Positions 11,901 through 22,700 of a stretch of 64,000 nucleotides of DNA are shown piece by piece. Below the pieces are notes generated by a model. It was not told the DNA's origin. It saw only the letters and a list, made by a program, of their open reading frames with translations, and ran no database searches. Within the stretch, counting starts at the first letter, position 1; every line of letters begins with the position of its first letter. The translations under genes and the position numbers were made by a program. This DNA is from Triops longicaudatus (Eukaryota; Arthropoda; Branchiopoda; Notostraca; Triopsidae), in the NCBI GenBank assembly GCA_022885665.1, contig JAGQDJ010000203.1, positions 1-64,000 on the forward strand, given 5' to 3'.

Positions 11901-12716
11901 TCAGATGGGTCTTTCTTTTACCACTTACACAACGCGAGACTTCACAACTTGTCTACTAAAGCTGACACTTCGTTGTAAGGGGATTCTGCTGTATTTACTA
12001 TGGACTAATTGTCCAGCAGCATTACCGGTTGACGTTACGCATTTCGTGTCGTTTCATTTTGCTAAGATGGCTTCACTTTATTTATTTATATATTTTCCCC
12101 CCTGAAGTATTGCAGTGACTATTCTTAGTTGTTAAGCAATTGACTTTTCTAGGGAGGTGTGTATATATTTCAATTAATGGACGCGTACGCTGCCAGCGGC
12201 TTGTCAATGCTTTGGCTGGTTTTCTTTCAAACAATTACCATATCGTGGATTTTTGGCACGAGCAAATTTTCTGATTGTATTGAAGAAATGATGGGCAGAC
12301 GACCTTCCAAGTTCTTCGAGATTTGTTGGGCCGTTTTGGGCCCCGCTGTTATGTTTGTAAGTCACACTGAGTCTGACAAGTTGAAATTCCATCATTCTTA
12401 CTGTTTAACCTAATGGTGATATTTTTGCAGATAATTTTCGTATTCTATTTGGTCCAGTACCAGCCCGTAACTTATGGAAGCGGAGAAAGTATTTACGAGT
12501 ACCCTAACTGGGCCGAAGCTATTGGCTTGTGCATCAGTATTTCTTCTATGATCTGGATTCCGGGTTATTTCGTTTACTATATTATTGTGACACCAGGAAG
12601 CGTTACAGAGGCAAGCTTTTTTACGACAACCAACTCCCACAGTAACTAAGAACATTTTTCTGTAGGCAATACGAAAAGGACTGAAGCCGGAAGGTAAACT
12701 CGGTCGTGGACAGTAA
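8952..12716 (+). CDS. SLC6-family sodium-coupled transporter, GABA/creatine-transporter-like
   Basis: Plasma-membrane sodium symporter with twelve expected membrane segments. Nine exons: 8952-9282, 9348-9482, 10286-10577, 10920-11291, 11352-11568, 11642-11794, 12153-12356, 12431-12610, 12666-12716; 644 residues. The signature GLGNIWRFPYLCFKNGGG lies in TM1 (residues 94-111). Other family blocks are KGVGYATMTVVF, EYWENRVLGISDGI, TQIFFAYSIGLGALPSLGSY, SGPGLVFITYPEV, LGVDSLFCVVEAIVTG, LMDAYAASG and SMIWIPGY. The extracellular loop 2 has NxS/T sites. Closest style is the GABA/taurine/creatine branch, but TM1 has Val where GAT1 has substrate-contact Tyr60, and two chloride-site serines are replaced (see findings), so the substrate cannot be named. 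The last intron (12611-12665) has a GC donor. The N-terminus of about 80 residues is hydrophilic. The transcript probably runs into MVD (AATAAA at 12932). Confidence 0.94.
9483..10285 (+). other. Long second intron of the SLC6 gene
   Basis: 803 nt, T-rich, much longer than the other introns here. Donor GTAATG at 9483 and acceptor GATAG at 10285. I see no gene or repeat in it. Confidence 0.7.
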
Positions 12717-12792
12717 AAAGGACTATATTTTATTACGGAATACAAGCATATATGACTCAAGAGTACGGTACGTATAGAACCAAGAGTGGTCG

Positions 12793-15294
12793 CTAGACAA
12801 GAGCACCGTTGTTGCTCAATAGAGATTGACAAGAGTCCAAGACTTGAGGTCCTTCGCCCACTACGGTGTGCATCACGTACTCTAAACCCAAGCTGTTTGT
12901 CCAGTTCGCTGCCATGTTTTGCAAATCCTACAATAAAACGGATTCATTTTGAAGTGATCGAGCGCAGATATTTTCGCTTTACCTCAGAAAATTCAGACAG
13001 CTCTAAAGGCAAACCTCGCACGAAATTCTCTGCAGGTTTGGCGCAATAACGCAAAAGAGAAGCAAACTCGCTTATGCAGTCTTCTAACATAAACAATACT
13101 GCGTTCGGACCTGCGTCAAATGTATAGGCTACCTGAAATTAGAAAATAAGTCAGTAAGTGGGAACAAATAACTAAACTGCGAGAAAAGTAAAAGTACTGA
13201 ATAGATTAACCAGAGAAATAGGCGAAAGCCTATTTCTCTGGTTAATCGTGTCCTACAGAACTACTGTCTCTGGTTAATCGTGTCCTACTGTCCTAATCGT
13301 GTAGGCGTGTCCTACAAAAACTAGTACAAATCTATGGAAGAATGACCCAATTACCTTAACGGAGTTGTAAAATTCGTTATAACGATGAACCAATTTCACG
13401 ATACTATGCGATGTATCATTCATGTAAACGCAAGGTGGGTCCGTATCTAAGCAAACGGCGTGGAACTGATTGCTGTCTTGCATGGCGAACTTTGCAAACG
13501 CTTGGAAATTCCGCTCCTTAATAGCCTGTAGTATGCAACATGAACTACCCCATTCAGGACTTTAGGCAACTTACAGCAATCATGGTTTCGATTCGTTTAG
13601 GGACGCAAACCTCAGCTCTGTACTTCAATAGTTCGCTGGTAAGAATGGACTGCTGCATTCCGTCTGTACTACTCGTTTCTTTCGTAGAGCTGCTCACCTG
13701 CACGAGCAAAGAAATGAAAAGACAACTACACCTAGACAAGATTCACATGTAATTTTACCCTAAAAACACCAAACATAGGAAATACTCAAATTAACTATGG
13801 ACGTGAATAACTAAATATACCATTACAATATGCTTTACGTAAAGTGGGTTTGGACTAAAGGCTGCTAAAGCGTACCACAGCGATGAGTATCCGCAACTCG
13901 GGCCAATGATCAGCTGGTGCGATAGGTCTAGCAATGCTATCGGTTCCATCAGACATTTCACCCTTGAACCAACAGACAAAACCTCCGTGTAAAGATCGAC
14001 ACGCGCTCCCGCTTCCCTGGCGCGCAACTCTTGTCAGGTCGACTGTAGGTGGTAAGCCATGTGCGAGAGCAAGACTGTACACTACAACGGCAACAATGCT
14101 CGTCAGTCATAGTAAGCTTTACGAAAGCACTCAGAGATTTTACCTAAGCAAGCAAACCCTGCCGCGGAAGAGGCTAAACCGGCTGCGGTGGGGAAGTTAT
14201 TCTGGGATGCGATGCAGACTTTCCATTTGGCTCTTTCTATACAAGTCGCAATACCGCTTTCCTCCGCTAATCTTCGAACTAATATATTCAACACAATTCT
14301 TTTAGTTTTTCGACTACTTTTTACCGCCTTGTGAATATGAATACTGCAGCTTACTTTCTTTCAAGCAGTTTTGCGTCCGTCTTTGGCTAACGTCTTGCAT
14401 CCTGCACGACAGAATGCTGAATTATACGACCTTGTTCACGTCAACTGAATTATTCTTCGACAATTTACCTTCCATTGAGCCACATGGTATCTTCGGTGAA
14501 ATTCGGGCAGCAAACGACGCTCGTTTTCGCGCGGAACTAAGGAAAATCAATGTAGTTTAGTGCCATAGAAAGTTATGAGAAAAGAGGGAATTCATTGAAA
14601 ACTTTCGCGCTGGCGAACAAGCTTGACTTCTTCATGAACCTTGGCTTTTAAAACAAAGTGTATGCTTTAGCCCTTTGTGCAAAAGTACTTCGGTGTAGCG
14701 ATGCATTAATAGCTACAGTACAACAAAGCAGCTTGTGCGCCAACCGGGCCAGCAAAAACGTATTCCAGGTCGATGATTCGGACAATGAAGCAAAAAGGCG
14801 CTAGAATACCGCGGTGTGCGAATGTCGGCTTCTACCTGGTCAGTGCTGAGAGTAACGCTCAGGGAATCGTTTATAGGAAGAATAAGCCTTTCGTCACGCT
14901 TTCCCCCTGCGATAAATATACACAATGAAGTATGCGTTAGAAAATCCAACGTAATTAGCCTGCAGATAAATACCATCGAATGCACGAATGGGCGAATAAT
15001 TACACAGCAAAATTATCCAGAATGTTTCAAGCGTGTTCAAGTGAATACCAGTAACACAACTTTCGTTAAAGGACGTTTAATTTTCGCTGGATTCAAAAAT
15101 AAAAGCAACGAAACGAAAACATGAACTAGTGTAATATTTTGGCGCAATGTCGATGTGTTTTTCGATTGGTCACATGATCTATGAAAACTCTAAACGGCAA
15201 AGATCACTTGTTTTAAACAAATTTACGCATAGGCCCACTTACAGTACTTAATGACGGCTATATTCACAGGACTTATGCAAGTTACCACGTCCAT
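12793..15294 (-). CDS. MVD: Diphosphomevalonate decarboxylase
   Basis: ATP-dependent decarboxylation of mevalonate 5-diphosphate to isopentenyl diphosphate, the last mevalonate-pathway step; in crustaceans this feeds dolichol, ubiquinone and methyl farnesoate. Ten exons on the minus strand: 15243-15294, 14836-14906, 14469-14536, 14355-14401, 14144-14278, 13876-14081, 13575-13697, 13355-13525, 12983-13132, 12793-12927; 385 residues (human 400). Motifs: PVNIAVIKYWGKRDE (9-23), SQNNFPTAAGLASSAAG (104-120, GHMP ATP loop), GSGSACRSLHGGF with Arg153, KDSNQFHA-like MQDSNQFHAVCLDT, and FDAGPNAV with the catalytic Asp297. The first exon encodes 17 codons plus one base and was placed because it alone supplies the N-terminal motif in phase. 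A TTTATT at 12728-12733 is the minus-strand poly(A) signal, 60 nt after the stop. Intron 8 holds a perfect palindrome. Confidence 0.97.
13204..13320. repeat. Perfect 20-bp inverted repeat plus direct repeats inside MVD intron 8
   Basis: Arms 13204-13223 and 13228-13247 are exact reverse complements around the 4-nt loop GAAA. The right arm runs into a 21-nt unit (13236-13256) that recurs exactly at 13268-13288, and fragments with GTGTCCTAC recur again to 13315. This would fold into a stable hairpin in DNA or pre-mRNA. Confidence 0.95.
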
Positions 15295-16052
15295 GTTTAT
15301 TATTTGGCTTTTGAATTGAGCGACTTGGTCGGATTCCTTCAACTAACGCTTGTTTTGTCCACGTTTCCTATGTTTACCACACATTGCACGTTGGTGCCAC
15401 ATGGCGGCGCTGACTCTATTTGGCGCATGTTTTTAAATGTGTCGAAATGCTGACGGCGCACAAGGTTTCAACACAGCATTTTCAGCGAAAGAGTTTGCTT
15501 GCCATTTGTAAAATAGTTCATAGTGTCAATAGAACTTGCTGCTTAATGACTACCAGAAGCGTTTTAATGTCAGGGAAGCTTATTACAGCCAGGACACTTA
15601 GTATTTATACTGTACTTTCCTTGGATCGATAAACCGGGTAGGCTAATTAGTTTGACAGTTAAGGCACATGGTGTAGGTCAAATGCACACAGGGTTGGAAC
15701 GCAAGCTGTTGCTTAATTTTAGATTACACAGCATATTTTACAATACACAATCTTGATATCATTTCCCTATTTTATTAGTTTGATAGTCGGAACGCAAACT
15801 TCTTGTTCATATTTGATCATAGTTACAGAAAAAAAAACGTCATAAACAGTGCTTAATGACTCAGTGTGTAACATCAGGTCCTACTGAGCAATTGTGGGTG
15901 GCAACGAAAACGAATGGGTGTCCACACATGGGAATGGGAATGGGTATCCACCTGTTATTGAAAAATAATATAACACATCAATAAGACGTTTGGCTGCGGT
16001 AAATTACCTAAGCCCGATGCAGTCCAGCTGGCCATCGATCGTCGATAATCTT
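15295..16052. other. Intergenic between MVD and the orphan glycoprotein gene
   Basis: Holds the MVD promoter side and the 3' UTR of the glycoprotein gene, with a minus-strand poly(A) signal TTTATT at 15771-15776. No gene seen. Confidence 0.5.
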
Positions 16053-17830
16053 TCACGCTTTTTTGCTGCTGCCGTTCCCTTTGTCTTGGAAGGAGCATAT
16101 ACGAATTTGCAAGCATACCAAAAGGAACAGCAGACCGAGAAGTAACCCTGAAAGAGTTGTAAAACAAACATAGACTTTCAAATCAGCATTCCAAATTTCT
16201 ACGAAGCTTAATTCATTTTAAACGCGTTTAAAATTCCAGTTCTCTACTCAGAATTTGTCAAACGATGTTTCCGTATGCCTTTACTTTCAGTGTCGATTAT
16301 GTTTGACAATGCAAGGTTTATGTTGAAAAAATTACAAATCAACTAAACTTACCAACGAAGCCTCCGACGCCAATGGCGATGATGTGCATTTCCCTGGTAG
16401 TAATGCGTTCATTATCGAAGCTGCTCCAAAAGTAGGACATCGAAACTCGGAGTTTGCGAGCGGACGAAAGTAGTTCGATCACTTCAGCAACAGTGGTAGT
16501 AGCAAGGGTTGTGCTCGGGGTTGTCGTCGTCGAAGGGGTGTAATTGTAAAGACTCACGACTGCAATTGTAAAGACACACAGTATGCCTTCTCCAGTAAGG
16601 TATCTCGAAACTGAATTATTTTTCATTCTACTTTTAGGACTTAGTCTTAGTTTAATTCTTTCCTGCAGATATGGGCAATTTTGTCCTATTCTCAGACATA
16701 TTTTCTTGGGTGTTTTGCAACCCACAGCCGGAAAGAACAAAAAGTAAGCAAACTGTAGATCTTCAACTCTGACCCTTCGCATTTCTTAGTTCTTCAGTTA
16801 CTTACAACCGAATTTAGCCAAATTTTGAGGCCAGACATCTTCCGGTAGGGACGTGTTAATTTCGTCCAAATGTGGTACAATGTCGGGCTCTGTCGTGTTC
16901 GTGAAAACAAGGCCGAGATACAGTAAAGGTGGTGAAGCCCCGGGTCTTTCTACTTTTACTACACGGCAATAGATAAACGACTCCCTGAACGGGTCATAGG
17001 CCGCCATAAAGTTGGTTACCTACGCAATAGCATTAGTCGATTTAGGGAAACAAACATAAAGGGGAACACATAAAGAACTGTAATGGCTGCTGCCCCGAGG
17101 TCAAATTCTTACGTCGTTTTCGACAGAAAGCGATACAGCAGCAAAACTTGTGGAGGAGGTGTTGGAATCTACCGAAGCGTTGGAGATGAACGTCAGCGTC
17201 ACTTCGCCACCTAATGCAACGCCACGCAGTGAAACAGTGTGTGATTAGAGTTCACACAAATGCAACAAAATTAGAGTTAATACCAGCTTTGCAATAACAG
17301 AGAGACGATGCATTGGTCGGATTTAAACCCACGTAATATACTTGAGGCGTTTCTTGGCGGAATATCCCATACGGGAAACTGTAATTCACAGCGAGGTTTT
17401 GCAAAGCGTTCTGGACCGGAGTGACGAAATGAGTTTCCACATAGATATCCGTATCGGTATTGTTAATTACATCAACTAGAATTTCAGAACACGAGTCAAC
17501 ATAAGAAACTAGAATTTACGTACGCTTACGGCCAATTTCCGCGGTCCAGTTAATGGATCCTAATCCTCCCATTGCCACGAAATCCAACACAGTCAAGTTG
17601 GCCGAAGCAGACTCATTTTTCAAAAACTGTTCCAAATCGAAGGAAACGTTTCTAATAGAGGACAAGCTTTGATTGACCGAGAGAATGCGTTGATAAAGAG
17701 TAGCATTGAGGTGTCCGAGACAAAGACCTTGACGCGTTTGACGCTGATCGACTGTAAAGTTGCAGACACATTCAGCTGCAATTAATGAAAATAAAGTGCT
17801 GCAAAGAACAACAGACGAGAACAGACCCAT
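16053..17830 (-). CDS. Orphan type I membrane glycoprotein with mucin-like stalk
   Basis: I do not recognise this family. Six exons: 17530-17830, 17284-17475, 17113-17210, 16806-17019, 16353-16559, 16053-16147; 368 residues. A signal peptide (MGLFSSVVLCSTLFSLIAA) leads into an ectodomain with about fifteen NxS/T sequons and two short CxC elements (CVC, CYC). A Thr/Ser/Pro-rich stalk at about 276-292 (PSTTTTPSTTLATTT) precedes one membrane helix at about 327-350, and a short basic cytosolic tail ends KGNGSSKKA. Splice phases agree at every junction. An in-frame ATG 11 codons upstream (17863) could add residues before the signal peptide; I prefer 17830 because it gives a canonical signal sequence. 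The exon 4/5 junction uses the strong acceptor before 16559; a weaker acceptor further upstream would lengthen the protein. Expected role is at the cell surface, otherwise unknown. Confidence 0.7.
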
Positions 17831-17863
17831 GGTAACAATTCCTTGAACTGGAATGTTCCTCAA

Positions 17864-18998
17864 ACGGTGACCGAGAGGTTACTAAAGCTCCGTTTCCCTG
17901 TCCAGGAAGGAAACCAGGTTGACTACGGAGCATGTTCCCTGGACTGCTTTGGATAGTGTACGTTGGCACGGAATTCAAGAAAGCTAGGTGACTTTTTCGG
18001 TACTTTTCCTGTATTGTACTTACTTGTTCAAAGTTCGGTATTGTCTAAAAAAAAAAAAAAACAATTGTCCAACGCGAGAAAGCTACGAGCTTTTGTCTCG
18101 TTTTTTATTAAAAAGTCAAATAGAACACCTAGAGACTTTTGTTAACATATTGTGACCATGAACAATAGGCGAAGGTAAAAAAAAAGTCTTGTTCCGTACA
18201 AACTAGGGCCACCTTAGTTTGACTAATGATGCATCATTTCAATCCCAAATATCAATACACTGCTAGTCAATCATAAAGGTAAAAATTAGTCTAAGCGTAT
18301 TATTTTTGTTCCTAATCCAAGGCATAGAAAGCAAAAGTTTGCATGTATATCAGAGCAACATAATTTCTTGGATATTTTGCAAAGAATAAGGTACTAGGCA
18401 ATGTCTCAGTTAACAAGTCAGGCTACATTTTGGCTCTCGAAAAAGGCTGTCGCTGTAGGAATTGACGAAGTCTAATTGCACACGGCTTTTTTTCTTTCTT
18501 TTTTTTTTTTTTTGACAAGGCATTGAAAATATCATTTTTCGGTCTCATTCTTTTTTTTTCTAACAAAAATCAGCATCTTTCAATGTACGCACTTGGCTTT
18601 CAGATCATAGAGTCCTTGCAAGCCTGTACTTTTTTAGTACATGAATGGTGCATTCACCGAACAATGCCATCAAAACTGCATGTTTGGAACACGCAGTCCT
18701 ACGTTAGTTAAAAGTAAACCCTTGTAACTAACGTAGGGCTTTAATTTATTCGAAATTATCTTTAATTAACACTCGGATCAGACATGTAATTATATGAACA
18801 ACTTTAAATTACGTCAACCGACGATCCGATTAGGTTCTTTGAGTTCAAGATCTCGCTGTATTGGTTACATCTCTTTTTAGACTTTGAAGAGATACAGCTT
18901 GCGCCACCTAGTGAGCAAGAAAGTACCAACTCGGAGTGTGCTCGTTTTGGGGGGACGGAAATACTACACAACATTGCTTCTGTTTGTGGTGGACGAAA
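17864..18998. other. Intergenic between divergent glycoprotein and NDUFB4 genes
   Basis: Shared upstream region of two divergently transcribed genes. It contains A- and T-runs near 18045, 18180 and 18490 and a 13-bp inverted repeat at 18698-18737. No coding sequence seen. Confidence 0.5.
18698..18737. repeat. Inverted repeat with 13-bp arms
   Basis: Arms CCTACGTTAGTTA (18698-18710) and TAACTAACGTAGG (18725-18737) are exact reverse complements around a 14-nt loop. It lies about 260 nt upstream of the NDUFB4 start. Confidence 0.9.
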
Positions 18999-19481
18999 AT
19001 GGCTGAAATTCCCGAAAAATTACTCGTTGAGCAACGCTCTAAGCTACGTTCAGCTTTGAAAAGGGAATTTCAGAAGCAGCTCACGAATCCCTTTTTGCAC
19101 AAATCAGGCGCAGGAGGCAGTATCGTAAGCTTTGCTTTCTGAAAACTTAGAAGTGTGTTTCGAGACCAAGTAATTTTGCTTTAACTTCCTCAATTTTGTT
19201 TAGTTTGATCCAGCAATCCAACGTTATATGTCCATGCGAGTAACGCAGTACGATCACTTCCGCGTGACGCCCAAAACCGCCGGTCTCGGCTTCTTACTTG
19301 CAGTTGTTCCTGTTGCAGGCTTTGCTTGGCTTTTCAAAACCTCAAGGGTAAGCTTTTTCATATTGTCTACGTACTTATGACGTTTGGTATTGTTTTATAT
19401 GAACTCGTTTAGGACGCTAAAGAGCGAAGTTACCGAAACGGAGAAGTTGCGTACGTCGACAGGACTTTCAAATTCCAGTGA
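18999..19481 (+). CDS. NDUFB4: NADH dehydrogenase 1 beta subcomplex subunit 4 (complex I B15)
   Basis: Accessory subunit of the membrane arm of mitochondrial complex I. Three exons, 18999-19124, 19204-19347 and 19413-19481, all phase 0, give 112 residues (human 129). The N-terminal amphipathic region ALKREFQKQLTNPF matches the family AQLKREYLLQYNDP-like block. Then come FDPAIQRYMSMRVTQYDHFRVTP, a single membrane helix (TAGLGFLLAVVPVAGFAWLF) and the hallmark charged tail DAKERSYRNGEV...DRTF. There is no cleavable presequence, as in the family. AATAAA at 19689-19694 lies only 32 nt from the TULP4 stop, so the convergent 3' UTRs nearly meet or overlap. Confidence 0.92.
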
Positions 19482-19725
19482 TCGACTTGTTCTGTGCAAC
19501 TCTCATAGACTGTAAAAATCAAGGATGGAATATGCTAGCGTAATACAAGTATAAAGAAAAAAGTTTTTTGTGACTCTTGGGTTTCTGAAAAAACAGTATT
19601 TTTCTGTTTGTATGCATAACAACTTTGGACAACAGTATTGCACTCCCAACATAAAAACGAAACAAACAGGCTGGCTGAAATGAAAACCAATAAAGCACGG
19701 TTCCTGTAGCTGTTGCCACGACTGG

Positions 19726-22700
19726 TCACTTTAATCTCTGCGTTACGTTTGCTAAAGCCACAGCAAAGGCTTGCACGGCTGAGAAGGGGTATTGGAAATC
19801 CAACGTGTACGCGTTTCCGTCGATGCGCCCAAATTGCATCACCTATCATGAATTCCAACATTAAAACCTTTTCATAATCAAGATTTTCGCTATCTGTCGA
19901 GGTCATTCCATAGAAGGCTTTCTCGTCGTGTCGCGAAAGACACCACCATGTCTGGAAGTCCGGTGACATCTTCGATTCATTCTGTTTCACTTTTTGGTCG
20001 AGACTTGACTTTTATTCGGAAGTTTTTTTCTTCCGATTTTGCTCGTGTTACTAAACTTGTGAGTATACAAAGTCACCATAAGCGATAACTTCGCGCCCAA
20101 AAGACAAGCCACCATAATGGCTTTTTTGAATTCGACTTCCTACATTCTCGTGGATCTATTGTCCCTGCTTGGCTTGAATCAACAAATTCCTGACATTCTG
20201 AAGGGATTCTTGGTCGAGCAAACGCCATGTTTTGATGAAGTTGACCACAGCTACACACGAAAAGATGAACGAAACTTCCAGACGTAGAGGCTTGGGCTAT
20301 GAACGCCTCTGGCAGCACAACCGGAAGGCTGTACTCGTATACTAACCTGTTTGCCACGATACTCAATTTGGAAATTCTTGGCCGACTCTTGGGTTACCCT
20401 TCCACCGAAATCCAGCTGGTAAACTTGACTGTGCTCGTTCCACAATGGCGCTTTATTATTGAGAATAAATTGCTTCCTACGGACAGTTGGCGTACCCACT
20501 TCTGGTGTCAATGACTGTTTAAACTGTTCCAGCAGACTGGGTTTAAGAGCTTCATAGTTAGTCTTCGATGAAATTACCTTTTGGAGCAGCTGAGCTTTCT
20601 GGAAACTTTCCAGGTCTCGGTAATCCGTTTTCGGTATGGCTTCATCCTCCGAGTCCGAGCTTTCTACTGGCTGCCGTTCTTTGCGCAATTTCCGGGACAA
20701 CAACGGCGAATTAAACAGCTGCCTGCAAAAGGCACATCACAAACCCAAGCATAATTACTTCCACGCTGTCAAGTTCTGTTTACCGTATGGGCGAAGCGTG
20801 TCTTTCTCGCTTCGGGCGTCTTCTCGGTACTAGAGGACTGGCATTAGGCGTCGTGGGCGCCGACACGCCATTGCGTTTGCTTAATGCTTCCGCTTGATTA
20901 CGGCCCTGCCAGCGTTCCCATTTCCGGCCCAGCAATGGACTCAACCTGGCCAAACCTGTCATACAGCTATGCGCTTTCATAGAGCTCATTTTGACGCTAG
21001 TCTCGGACGAAGACGTCGTAGAGGACGTCGACGTCGATGTGGACGGACTCTCGCTGTCCTTCGAAGACATGAGGGTCGACCGGAAACTGGCTCGTAGATT
21101 CTTTGCCAACAACATGCTCGTCCGGGGATTCTCTTTGTTCCAGGACATGACGGTGGGCAAAAGTTTGGCCGAAGTCTGCGGGCTTGAATCCAAAGACCGG
21201 CATTTCCGTGTCGAAATCCGATGTAACGAACTCCGGGAGTTTTTGGCAGGCACGGCGCTGTAAAAGACAGGCCGGTTCATCTTGTCAACATGGCCAACGC
21301 TGAGGCTCCGTACGCGCCGTTTGGAGGCGAAAACCACGCGGTCGGTTGACAGATAAAGCTGCTCGTTGGTATCGACATCAATTCGGAGCACGTCCTCCAA
21401 ATGCTCCGAGCCTCCCGCTGTGGCTATTCCGTTGGTTGAAACGTTCTTGACACAGGGACGATGAGTAGGCGCCGGAGGCGGTTCCAGCAAGTCTGCACTG
21501 GGCTTAGCCGCTCTGGTTGTTTGTCGTCGCTGACGTACACGCAGCCTTGGTGTCATGGGCGCAATCGGTGGCACGGATTCAGGCAGCTCTTTGATCTCCT
21601 CTTCATCTTCGGAGAACTGGTAAGGATCAAAGGCTTTGTCTGGTGCCCCTGCCAAGCTCGGGAGCACTGATACCGGCGGATCACGCAGATCCACTATGAG
21701 TAATGTCATTTGCCGGGGTTGTAAGTGCAACAGCGAGGTCTTGTACGTCACCTAACAACATTCACACAAGAAAGCGTTCTAAAACATCATCTCAAAGAGC
21801 TAGTAAGAGGAATCCGATCTTAGCGGCTTTACTTGTCCCAGGAAGGCAGGCAGATGAGACGAAAGGCCATGGATCTTGAACTTGGTGCCCCAAATATTGG
21901 ACGTCACTTGAGCAAGTTTTTCATACTGTAATTGAAAGTTGCCAAGTTAGACAAGGAATTCCTAACCAAGTGTGTACCTCCGGTAAAGGATCGTAAGCGC
22001 TGTCCGCTTGGCAGCTATTTGTTGTCATGGTGGAACTTCCGTCCAGTTCTCGCCGTGTGCTGAAAGACGGAACGGTTGGTTGGGCAGTGGCCGTGGTGGT
22101 GGTGGTGGTTAGCGGTGCGTGTCTGCGTTTCCAGCGTCGTTGCAGCCTCGGACTGGCAATGCAGCTGTCGTCAGGTTCCGAGTCGGAAGCCGCTGCCTCG
22201 TCGGCTACCGTGTTCCCAGGAAATGCGTTGGCCCTGCGGCGGGAAATGACCGGCGTGCGGATACTTCGTCGATTCAGCCACGGACTGGACGGCAGCGAGC
22301 TGCCGTTGGATGCTTGAATGCCGTTCTGAGCGGTGTCTTTGCAGTCAGACTGAGGATCGAAGATGACAAAGTCCGGCCGTAACTTGGAGGTCGGCTTCCC
22401 TTTCAGCAATGGTTGCAGCGATCCCAAGGTTTCCAAGTACAACACGTATCCCGTGTCCAACGACAGCTGCTCGCCGTGGTTGGAATAAGCTGCGCTGGCA
22501 TTGGTTTCTTCGTCTTTGCGAACCATGGTACAGTACAAACGCGTATTTCCCTGAGGTGGACGGCACACGAAGTCACGTAGGTTTTTATCAGGGATATAAC
22601 TCTGGAATCGCATAAAGAAGAAACAGATGTAAACGATGAAATTTTAAACTGCAATCATTCGCAATTATACCTGTAAGGTACAAAGAAAAAGACTATCGAC

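Noticed and set aside
16053..17830. Orphan glycoprotein considered as a tectonic-family protein
   Set aside because: Signal peptide plus C-terminal helix fit, but the Cys-rich CNCCC-type motif and tectonic domain blocks are absent.
19846..20366. Two long minus-strand frames in the last TULP4 intron
   Set aside because: They lie between the donor at 20346 and acceptor at 19843, are in a different frame from the tubby end, and match nothing known.
22027..22382. Plus-strand frames of 87-96 codons
   Set aside because: Antisense shadows of the long TULP4 exon 21978-22601.
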